From Bacteroidia bacterium (GTDB taxonomy: Bacteria; Bacteroidota; Bacteroidia; AKYH767-A; OLB10), in assembly GCA_037045145.1 (NCBI GenBank), contig JBAOIA010000011.1, positions 124,001 to 188,000 on the forward strand: 64,000 bases of DNA, given 5' to 3'. A program made the translations under genes and the position numbers. Position 1 is the stretch's first letter. The number at the start of each line of letters is the position of its first letter. Below are positions 1 to 7,006 of this stretch, one piece after another. The notes below the pieces were generated by a model, which saw nothing but the letters and a program-made list of their open reading frames with translations, searched no databases and was not told the DNA's origin.

Positions 1-411
1 ATCTTGCATGACGGCTTCTTCTTCAGTTAACTGATCGAGTAAATGGTTTTTGTATTCAACCAACTGTTGTTGTTTGTGTCCTAACCTTTCTTCTTCAGCA
101 CCGCGCTGCTGATCCGTCATATTTGCGCCTCGTTTCTGATAATTCACTATTTCGCCCTCCAGCTCTTTGCCTTTGTTTTTCAGAATCACATCAATGCTGT
201 CTTGTTTCTTTTTAAGCGACTCACGAAGGCTAATGTAATAGTCGTAGTGTTCAAGTAATGTATCTACATTTACAAAAACAATATTGCCATCGCTCATAGC
301 TGCAGAAACACCTGCAGGAGCACAATTGCTTGTACAGTTGTTTACTTTGTAAAACAAATACGCCACTGCCAGGGTAAGCAATACACAGTAAATTAAAAGT
401 CCGTTTTTCAT
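1..411 (-). CDS. OmpH/Skp-like periplasmic chaperone, 3' end cut off by the window edge
   Basis: The 5' 137 codons of a gene that runs off the left edge of the window. I translated it by hand from the ATG at 409-411. The protein starts with a hydrophobic segment (LLIYCVLLTLAVAYLFY) that acts as a signal peptide or anchor. The phrase GNIVFVNVDTLLEHYDYY follows, which is the conserved start of OmpH/Skp chaperones (usual form: IAYVNSDTLLxxY). A long charged Lys/Glu/Gln-rich coiled coil comes next, as in the tentacles of Skp. Proteins of this family bind unfolded outer-membrane proteins in the periplasm. The family call is good, but the C-terminus and downstream neighbours are not visible. Confidence 0.75.
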   Translation of the reverse strand, partial: MKNGLLIYCVLLTLAVAYLFYKVNNCTSNCAPAGVSAAMSDGNIVFVNVDTLLEHYDYYISLRESLKKKQDSIDVILKNKGKELEGEIVNYQKRGANMTDQQRGAEEERLGHKQQQLVEYKNHLLDQLTEEEAVMQD

Positions 412-553
412 TTTTCAGAAGAATTATTCAAATAGCGTGCAAATCTATCAAATTAGGCATAACAATGAGGATACAAGAGATTAAACCTATTCTCAAACCA
501 AATTTTTACTGTCATTCTATGCAATCAAAATACTTTTTCTATTTTCGTGAAGT

Positions 554-1483
554 ATGCAAATCATTGACCCGGTCGAAAGGCACCTTCTGGAACAGGAACT
601 AAACAATGGTCGCTTTATCCGTGATGCCAACAATGGGCCGAATAAGTTATATGTGGTTACTGTTCATGACTCGCCTAATGTGCTGAGGGAAATTGGCCGG
701 GTGCGCGAACTCACTTTCAGGGCTGCCGGTGGCGGCACCGGAAAAGCACTTGATTTAGATGAGTTTGATCTGATTGAAAACTGCTACAAGCAACTTATAG
801 TTTGGAATCCTGCCGAAAAGGAAATTGTTGGAGGCTACCGTTTTATCAGATGTGCCGATGCAGCCACTGACCCACACAGTCAGTTTAAGTTAGCTACAAC
901 AGAGCTTTTTCATTTCACTGAAAAATTTATCAAAGAATATTTTCCTCATACCATTGAATTAGGCCGCTCATTTGTACAACCACAATATCAGCCAACTGCA
1001 GAAAATCGTAAAGGCCTATTTTCCCTTGACAATTTATGGGATGGACTTGGTGCTATTGCCATTGATAATCCAGACATGAAATATTTTTTTGGGAAGGTTA
1101 CCATGTATTTGCGCTTTAACCGCATTGCCAGAGATATGATTCTGGCTTTTATGCAACATTATTTTCCTGATGAAAATAAAATGGTTTACCCACATCATCC
1201 ATTGCCGGCAGAAAACGATGTTAATGATTTTGTGGCAGGTCTAAAAAATCTTCCTTACAAAGAAGGGCATCATATTTTAAATAAAAAAGTACGTGAGCTT
1301 GGAGAAAATATTCCTCCATTGTTTAACAGCTACATGAATCTCTCTGCTACAATGAAAACTTTTGGTACTGCCTTAAATCATGAATTTGGCGATGTGGAAG
1401 AAACCGGCATTTTAATTTCTATTGATGATATTTACGAAAGTAAAAAAGCCAGACATGTAAACACCTATCATCCGGCACCTTAA
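554..1483 (+). CDS. GNAT-fold N-acyltransferase, OlsB/hemolysin-like
   Basis: 309 residues related to the OlsB/GlsB 'putative hemolysin' branch of the GNAT fold. These enzymes move a 3-hydroxy fatty acid from acyl carrier protein to an amino acid, the first step of ornithine or glycine lipid synthesis. Visible signatures are VRELTFRAAGGGTG at about residues 50-63, the strand VGGYRFIRC at 92-100, and ELGRSFV at 135-141, which matches the conserved E-L-G-R-S phrase of OlsB-type enzymes. There is no signal peptide, so it is cytoplasmic or a peripheral inner-membrane protein. The stop codon overlaps the stop of the convergent lipoprotein gene by three bases. The amino-acid substrate cannot be told from sequence, and no GlsA/OlsA-type second acyltransferase lies next to it. 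Confidence 0.7.
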   Translation: MQIIDPVERHLLEQELNNGRFIRDANNGPNKLYVVTVHDSPNVLREIGRVRELTFRAAGGGTGKALDLDEFDLIENCYKQLIVWNPAEKEIVGGYRFIRCADAATDPHSQFKLATTELFHFTEKFIKEYFPHTIELGRSFVQPQYQPTAENRKGLFSLDNLWDGLGAIAIDNPDMKYFFGKVTMYLRFNRIARDMILAFMQHYFPDENKMVYPHHPLPAENDVNDFVAGLKNLPYKEGHHILNKKVRELGENIPPLFNSYMNLSATMKTFGTALNHEFGDVEETGILISIDDIYESKKARHVNTYHPAP

Positions 1484-2451
1484 AACTGTACCTTGCCGCT
1501 GCCGTTAAAAAGTGTGGCAGTAGTAAACTGTAATCTAAAAGGTGCATCACAGAAATCAAATGTGTTTAGCGCTTTTAATTTTACCGTACCACTTACTGCC
1601 TGATACGTTCCTGATGCATTACTGAATTCCACACAAACTTCACCGGGTGTAAGTGCTCCACTGCCACTGCCGGGGCAGTGTGCAGGATTAATAATATAGT
1701 TACCGGTAGATGGATTGTTGCCATAAAACGTAGCACGCAATTGCGAAGTTCCGTTAAGTCCTGTTCCTGTAATACTTCTTGTATTGGGATAAAGATTGGC
1801 ACTGCCATAGGAATACAGAAAATAGTTGCTGTCTAATGTGTTGGCAAATGTGTTGGATGATGGGTTGCATTGATTAAAACTTACCACCACACTATCGGGC
1901 TTGCTATAGCAGTGATCTTTGTGAGCATAAACAGTATAAACACCTTCATTGCCTGGAATAGCGTTATTAATAACAGGATTAGGTAAATTAGATGTAAATC
2001 CGGAAGGGCCGTACCATACGTACTGTACTGAGTCTGTTACAGAATGTGCGTAAAGCTGAATGTCATCATTGGTTTGAATGACGGTGTAGTAGTTGGCAAA
2101 AACATCTTCAGGGCGATCGCAAACTACTGTAACATAAAAAGAGTCAATATTACTTTTACAAAGTCCATTAATATCAGCACCGGCATAATAATACCCTTCG
2201 TTGAGAGAGGATGATTCGGATATTACCGGATTGAAACCCGTAGCCACAAATCCATTAGGGCCTGTCCAGGAGTAGGTGGCACCTGTAAACAAAGTTGCCA
2301 TTAATCCAATACTGTCTCCGGCAACAACCGTAGTATCGCCACTGATATGCATCTCCATTGCAGGACAAGGCGGATTATCTGCGCTTTTGTCGTTATGGCA
2401 CGATTGCAAAATACAGAAAGCAAAAAGCAAAGAAATCAGGTATCTGTTCAT
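1480..2451 (-). CDS. Lipoprotein with two Ig/PKD-like domains
   Basis: 323 residues. The N-terminus is a lipoprotein signal with the lipobox L-Q-S-C, lipidated Cys at residue 18. Two Ig/PKD-like repeats follow at about residues 32-110 and 111-192. Each carries a 'YSWTGPNGF' or 'YVWYGPSGF' strand and ends in a '.DSVYVTV' strand, as in adhesin Ig-like domains of Bacteroidota. The last ~120 residues are Gly/Thr/Asn-rich, contain two Cys, and end in the beta strand GSGKVQF. I do not recognise this part. It probably sits in the outer membrane or on the surface. There is no T9SS sorting domain, which fits a lipidated protein. Function unknown. Confidence 0.75.
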   Translation of the reverse strand: MNRYLISLLFAFCILQSCHNDKSADNPPCPAMEMHISGDTTVVAGDSIGLMATLFTGATYSWTGPNGFVATGFNPVISESSSLNEGYYYAGADINGLCKSNIDSFYVTVVCDRPEDVFANYYTVIQTNDDIQLYAHSVTDSVQYVWYGPSGFTSNLPNPVINNAIPGNEGVYTVYAHKDHCYSKPDSVVVSFNQCNPSSNTFANTLDSNYFLYSYGSANLYPNTRSITGTGLNGTSQLRATFYGNNPSTGNYIINPAHCPGSGSGALTPGEVCVEFSNASGTYQAVSGTVKLKALNTFDFCDAPFRLQFTTATLFNGSGKVQF

Positions 2452-2524
2452 TCCTTAAAACCGGACACGAAACTACATGATTCCGGTTGAAGATTAAAAT
2501 TTACTTTTGTCATTTGTAAAAATT

Positions 2525-3127
2525 ATGGAAATAAGTTCAGCAGAATTTGTTCAAAGCAATACGGATGTAAAAAAATGTCCGGAACCCAACAAGCCCGAAT
2601 ATGCATTTATCGGCAGAAGTAACGTAGGCAAATCATCACTCATCAACATGCTTTGCAACAAAAAGGGTCTGGCAAAAACTTCTTCTACTCCGGGAAAAAC
2701 ACAACTCATTAATCATTTTATCATCAATGAGCAATGGTTTTTGGTTGACTTGCCTGGATATGGATTTGCAAAAACTGCTCGTACAGAACGCGAAAAATGG
2801 GACGGCATGATTCGCAATTACATGATTTATCGCAAAAATCTGATGTCTGTTTTTGTATTGATAGATATTCGTATTTCACCACAACAAAAAGACCTTGACT
2901 TTATCAATTGGCTCGGTGAAAAGGCCATTCCATTCTGTCTGATTTTTACTAAAGCTGATAAACAAACACGCACTAAAAACGATTCATCTGTAAAGCAGTT
3001 TTGCGATCAGTTATATAAAACCTGGGCAACCTTGCCGCCACAATTTATTAGCTCTGCAGAAACCAAGGCCGGGCGTGCTGAAATATTAGCATATATTGAC
3101 AACACCAACCTCTCTTTTAAAAAATAA
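2525..3127 (+). CDS. engB: Ribosome biogenesis GTPase EngB (YsxC/YihA)
   Basis: 200 residues from the ATG at 2525. A TTG 18 bases upstream would add six residues (MSFVKI), but it overlaps a TACTTTTG -7-like box at 2502-2509, so I prefer the ATG. This is a TrmE-Era-EngA-EngB-Septin family GTPase that helps assemble the large ribosomal subunit. Motifs counted from the ATG: G1 GRSNVGKS at 30-37, G2 TPGKT at 55-59, G3 DLPGYG at 75-80 and G4 TKAD at 142-145. All are intact and the length is typical for the family. It is followed by a convergent small secreted-protein gene only 5 bases away, with no obvious terminator between them. Confidence 0.95.
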   Translation: MEISSAEFVQSNTDVKKCPEPNKPEYAFIGRSNVGKSSLINMLCNKKGLAKTSSTPGKTQLINHFIINEQWFLVDLPGYGFAKTARTEREKWDGMIRNYMIYRKNLMSVFVLIDIRISPQQKDLDFINWLGEKAIPFCLIFTKADKQTRTKNDSSVKQFCDQLYKTWATLPPQFISSAETKAGRAEILAYIDNTNLSFKK

Positions 3128-3132
3128 ACGTG

Positions 3133-3501
3133 TTACGGCTTTTTATTGCTGTCGGTCTGTTCACCGGCATCTAAAAGTTTAAAATAAGTAGCTTTAAAAC
3201 GGTTGTTTACCACTTCTCCCTGAACTTCGGCTTTGCGTATGGCAACACAAAAACCGTTCGCATCGTGCGGATGTCCGAATTCAAAAATCGAAACCCCATC
3301 AACATAATATGCAGTGCCATTAATGCGCACAGCCAAATCGCAGTCATTACCGGGTAAATCAAACTTACACTCACCACAAGAGGCTTCAACGGTCATCAAC
3401 ACCTTTTCAGTATCCGGTTTTGAAGCTAATTTAGAGGCCACCTGTGCCTGAACATTAAGAGAAAGCATACCCAATAAGAATGAAAGAATAAAGTACTTCA
3501 T
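3133..3501 (-). CDS. Small secreted Cys-containing protein (DUF6370-like)
   Basis: 122 residues with a clear Sec signal peptide (LLGMLSLNVQAQ, cleavage after about residue 20). The mature part has a compact pattern: EASCGECKFDL, then DCDLAVRINGTAYYVDG, then NGFCVAIRKAEVQGEV. The Cys pair C-G-E-C and two further Cys could form disulfides or bind a metal. The layout resembles a small family of secreted Bacteroidota proteins that I recall as DUF6370, but I could not check this. Function unknown. It is transcribed alone and converges on engB. Confidence 0.7.
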   Translation of the reverse strand: MKYFILSFLLGMLSLNVQAQVASKLASKPDTEKVLMTVEASCGECKFDLPGNDCDLAVRINGTAYYVDGVSIFEFGHPHDANGFCVAIRKAEVQGEVVNNRFKATYFKLLDAGEQTDSNKKP

Positions 3502-3854
3502 GATATTCTATGGTTTAAAATGAAACACTACAAATATAACCAATTATATGGTGGGCATTTATTTTTCTATATCAGGAGTGCCCCTGTCAGCAGGAAAGAA
3601 ATCGGTTAGATTAGCCCCTTTGATGGCCTACAATTAGCACATTTCAGGCTTGTACAACCTATGAAAGTTGCAGCAAGGCTGCTAATAATTTGGGTGATTA
3701 TCAATTTTTAATACTTTTATGGTTTAAAAGATATATGAGTCAGACAAACTTGTAAATATATGTATGTTATCAAACGTTTGAACACAGTTGATAAACTGTA
3801 GTGCTTAAAAATATATTGTGATTTTTTATCTATACAATTAATATAAATTATATC
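3502..3854. promoter_or_regulatory. Divergent intergenic region with two palindromes
   Basis: 353 bp between the small secreted-protein gene (leftward) and the M43 protease gene (rightward), with no ORF. It holds a perfect 12-bp palindrome TCAAACGTTTGA at 3770-3781, whose AAACGTTT core is like LacI-family operators. It also holds a perfect 6+6 inverted repeat ACAGTT-gata-AACTGT at 3784-3799. The string TATGGTTTAAAA occurs twice, near 3509 and 3718. These look like regulatory sites for the downstream protease gene, but this is inference from position. Confidence 0.35.
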
Positions 3855-5090
3855 ATGAAAACAACATCAACTATTCTCGTCCTAATAATTTTTACAGTCC
3901 TATTTCAAATGGTTGCCAGCGGACAATGTGCAACCGATACTGTTCATCAACATTTGATGCAAACAGATTCCCTTTACGCAAGAAATTTTTCTATTCTTAA
4001 ATCACAAGTTAATGGTGCTATAAAAAGTGAAACAGTAAATAAATTTCACTCTACTGTTTACACCATTCCGATTGTTGTTCATGTAATTCATGTAGGGGAG
4101 CCGGTAGGAACAGGATCTAATATTTCTACAGCACAAATTCAACAAGCCATAGTTGGATTAAACAATCGGTTTAGAAATATAATAGGTAATGGTGTTGATG
4201 TTGAAATTGAATTTTGCCTTGCAAGCGTTGACCCCAATGGTAATCAAACATCTGGGATTAATCGTATTAACGGAACAGTTTTGCCACGATATGCTGCTCA
4301 TGGAATTAGCCTTTTCTTTAATAATTGTGATGCTCCAAGTGAAGATTCAGTAAAAGATTTAAGTAAATGGCCTGTTGCTGATTACTATAATGTTTGGGTA
4401 GTTAATAAAATATGCCAAAACTTTAATGGATATGTTGGATATGCTAATTATCCAAATGGTGGACCATATGATGGAACTGTTATTGCTTCATGGGCAATGG
4501 ACAGTTTAGATGCAACCCTTGCGCATGAACTGGGTCATGGTTTCTTTCTGTACCATACTTTTGAAGGTGATGGTTATAATCTTAATTGCCCCGTAGATAC
4601 AAATTGTACACTTGATGGCGACAATATATGTGATACTCCACCTCATAAAGTTGCCGATTGTGGATCAATAAACCCATGTACTTCTAGTGGTATTTGGAAT
4701 AATAGTCGATATAATTATATGAGCTATTGTTCATTAAAAACATTATTCACACTAGGGCAAAAAAATAGGATGAGATCTACTGCAATTGTTTATCCAAGAC
4801 TAAGTTTACTGTCTTCGCAGGGTTGTGGAATTGTCGGTATAAATAATATAAACGAAGATTCAATTGTGTATTTTTATCCAAATCCCTTTAATGATAACCT
4901 AAGAATTACCAGAAATACCAACGAAACACTTGATATAAGTTTATATGATGTTACCTCAAGAAAAATATTTAATCAATCATTTACTAACACTACTTTAATA
5001 AATACTGAACAACTGGCAAAAGGATTATATCTTTACGAAGTAAGAAATAGAAACAGAGTAATTAAAAAAGGTAAGGTTGTAAAGGATTGA
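3855..5090 (+). CDS. Secreted M43 (pappalysin-type) zinc metalloprotease with T9SS sorting domain
   Basis: 411 residues. Signal peptide at 1-24 (VLFQMVASGQ), propeptide to about 60, then an M43-type catalytic domain. The zinc site is HELGHGFFLYH at residues 224-234, which is the extended metzincin pattern HExxHGxxxxH. The Met-turn NYMSY lies at 287-291. Between them is the Cys-rich insertion NCPVDTNC...DGDNICDTPP, typical of M43B enzymes. From about residue 338 (YFYPNPFNDNL) to the end is a type A T9SS sorting domain, so the enzyme should cross the outer membrane and be released or attached to the surface. All catalytic residues are present. Its substrate is unknown. Confidence 0.92.
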   Translation: MKTTSTILVLIIFTVLFQMVASGQCATDTVHQHLMQTDSLYARNFSILKSQVNGAIKSETVNKFHSTVYTIPIVVHVIHVGEPVGTGSNISTAQIQQAIVGLNNRFRNIIGNGVDVEIEFCLASVDPNGNQTSGINRINGTVLPRYAAHGISLFFNNCDAPSEDSVKDLSKWPVADYYNVWVVNKICQNFNGYVGYANYPNGGPYDGTVIASWAMDSLDATLAHELGHGFFLYHTFEGDGYNLNCPVDTNCTLDGDNICDTPPHKVADCGSINPCTSSGIWNNSRYNYMSYCSLKTLFTLGQKNRMRSTAIVYPRLSLLSSQGCGIVGINNINEDSIVYFYPNPFNDNLRITRNTNETLDISLYDVTSRKIFNQSFTNTTLINTEQLAKGLYLYEVRNRNRVIKKGKVVKD

Positions 5091-5263
5091 CAAGTGTAGA
5101 AATAAGTACCATGGCGGAAATTGTGCTTAAAAAGCAAACTTTCAATTATCAGGGAGAAGCCATAGTTTCCATTTCATTATTAAATTATGCACAAGGGGTG
5201 TATATAATAAAAGCTACATCTGAAACAGAGGAAAAAATAGCTAAATTGATAATTATCCGATGA
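5075..5263 (+). pseudogene. Orphan T9SS type A sorting-domain fragment
   Basis: An open stretch in a different frame from the flanking genes. It becomes open at 5075, has an ATG at 5111, and stops at 5261-5263. The translation reads VEISTMAEIVLKKQTF, a short acidic linker, then SLLNYAQGVYIIKAT and EEKIAKLIIIR. This is the second half of a type A sorting domain, the part after the PNP strand. No cargo domain, signal peptide or PNPF strand precedes it. It overlaps the last codons of the M43 protease gene and, by four bases (ATGA), the start of the next gene. I read it as the remnant of a deleted T9SS cargo gene. It may still be translated as a 50-residue peptide. Confidence 0.7.
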
Positions 5264-6795
5264 GCATACTTAGTAGGTTTTTTCTTGGAATTTTATGCAT
5301 TGTCTTACTTATGCCAAATGCTGTTGCACAAAACCGCAGCAGTATTTGGATATTTGGTGATAGTGCAGGAATTGATTTTTCAAATGTATTAAATCCAGTT
5401 CCTATTATAAGCAATTGCCAGAGCAGAGGTACAGTAGCGTCCATAGCAGATAGCGCAGGTGATTTTTTGTTTTATACAAGCCCTAAATTAAGGGCAGGTA
5501 CTGCTAAACAAGGCAAAGTATATAATCGCCAATTCCACCTTATGGACAATGGCGATTCACTTCAGTATGTACACGGCATATATAATAGTGCAATCATCAT
5601 TCCCAATCCAGCAGGGAATAATCAATATTATATTTTTAATGTAAATTCGAACGTAGGTTTAGGTTCTGTGAATGGATTATTTTATTCAGTTGTTGATTTA
5701 AACTATAATAACGGCTTAGGAAAAGTAACCACTAAAAATCAGCATTTGATAACTACCGATTATATGACCGATGCCATGGCAGCGGTGAAGCATGGCAACG
5801 GGCGAGACTGGTGGGTGCTATGCAAGCCGTTATATATTGACACATTAACAGGTGGTTTAATTTCTTCCGACACCTTTTATATTTACCTCGTAACGCCAGA
5901 TAGCATACATACTCCCGTGAAGCAATGTATAGGTTATAATAAGGCTAGTTGGCTTGGAAATTTTACATTTTCATCTGACGGCAGCAAATTCAACTTTGTC
6001 TGTTATAGTGGCTTATCAGAAATTATGGATTTTGACCGTTGCACAGGAACAATGTCAAACGCCAATATCATTACTGATTCACTATGGAATATGGATAATT
6101 CTTTTATAGGCTCTGCATTTTCACCCAATGACAGTTTGTTATACATTATCAAAGGGGTCTATTATCCTTTTTATTTATTGCAATATGATATTTATTCGCA
6201 GGATATGGATACCATAGCACAGATAACCGGAACGCAAACGGTTGTAAACAGGGGGAGGTCCCCCGGTCATATCAGACTTGCTCCAGACGGAAAAATATAC
6301 ATGACTGCATCCTATACCGATACACTAGGGTATCTTTATTTCCCTTATGCAGATTCCTGTTATTTTCCTGAAAACATGTATTTGGGAGTCATCAACAATC
6401 CGAACGTGAAAGGTGTGGGGTGCAACTTTAATAATTTCGGGTTTTATCTTGGCGGCAAACGTACTTATTGGGGTTTGCCCAACAACCCCGATTATGAGCT
6501 AGGAGCACTTGCAGGCAGCGGATGTGATACTATCACAAACCTTACCCCCGAACTTTGTTGCAGAGATTTGCATTTAAAGATATTTCCAAATCCGGCAAAT
6601 GAAACTATAACCATCAAGTTCAACCACAAAAATGTTGCTGACTACACCGTATTTGACACACATGGCAGAATAGTTCAGCAGGGAAAAATAAATGATAACA
6701 GTTCCATTTCTGTTAAGCAACTGCCGCAAGGTATGTATTTTGTTTTTGTCAGCAATAATGAAATTAGCTGCAATAGTAAATTTATAAAAAAGTAA
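5260..6795 (+). CDS. Secreted beta-propeller-like protein with T9SS sorting domain
   Basis: 511 residues. Signal peptide at 1-23 (LCIVLLMPNAVAQ). The body (about 24-430) is rich in aromatic beta strands and contains repeated phrases such as SIWIFGDSAGIDF, YYIFNVNSN, FSPNDSLLYIIKG and IRLAPDGKIYM. These resemble WD40/PD40-type propeller blades seen in many exported Bacteroidota proteins. The last ~75 residues (IFPNPANETITI ... QLPQGMYFVFV) form a type A T9SS sorting domain. The start codon overlaps the stop of the orphan sorting-domain fragment, so translation may be coupled. No catalytic motif was recognised; a surface or adhesin role is only a guess. Confidence 0.8.
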   Translation: MSILSRFFLGILCIVLLMPNAVAQNRSSIWIFGDSAGIDFSNVLNPVPIISNCQSRGTVASIADSAGDFLFYTSPKLRAGTAKQGKVYNRQFHLMDNGDSLQYVHGIYNSAIIIPNPAGNNQYYIFNVNSNVGLGSVNGLFYSVVDLNYNNGLGKVTTKNQHLITTDYMTDAMAAVKHGNGRDWWVLCKPLYIDTLTGGLISSDTFYIYLVTPDSIHTPVKQCIGYNKASWLGNFTFSSDGSKFNFVCYSGLSEIMDFDRCTGTMSNANIITDSLWNMDNSFIGSAFSPNDSLLYIIKGVYYPFYLLQYDIYSQDMDTIAQITGTQTVVNRGRSPGHIRLAPDGKIYMTASYTDTLGYLYFPYADSCYFPENMYLGVINNPNVKGVGCNFNNFGFYLGGKRTYWGLPNNPDYELGALAGSGCDTITNLTPELCCRDLHLKIFPNPANETITIKFNHKNVADYTVFDTHGRIVQQGKINDNSSISVKQLPQGMYFVFVSNNEISCNSKFIKK

Positions 6796-6830
6796 GGTTG
6801 TTTTTATACATTTAGTTACAAAAAAATACA

Positions 6831-6880
6831 CCCTCTCGTCCTCGCCTTAAGTCAAAGCCTTCGCGTAAGAAACGAGGAGG
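6831..6880 (+). terminator. Imperfect hairpin after the T9SS cargo gene
   Basis: CTCGT at 6835-6839 pairs with ACGAG at 6872-6876, and CTTA with TAAG inside. It begins about 40 bp after the stop of the upstream gene. There is no strong T-tract, so it may instead be part of a structured intergenic repeat region with the element at 6905-6953. Confidence 0.35.
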
Positions 6881-6904
6881 TAAAAACAAACACAGGTATT
6901 TTAC

Positions 6905-6953
6905 ATCCTCGATACACTTACACCATACTGCCCGTCAGACGCGGATGAGTGGG
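6905..6953 (+). repeat. Dispersed palindromic intergenic repeat, copy A
   Basis: 49 bp lying just before ileS. By hand alignment it matches copy B (14419-14467) at 39 of 49 positions without gaps, including an identical 16-nt core GCCCGTCAGACGCGGA. It contains nested inverted repeats: CACTT/GAGTG on the outside and CGTC-A-GACG inside. The pattern resembles REP-type extragenic elements. Confidence 0.6.
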
Positions 6954-7006
6954 GCGGTAGGCTTTTGGATTTACTTTTTACCTTTGCACTCTTTGTAAAA
7001 ACAGTG

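Noticed and set aside
6965..7006. Longer ileS start at the TTG at 6965.
   Set aside because: A -7-like box lies downstream of it, and the extra residues are hydrophobic and unlike IleRS N-termini.
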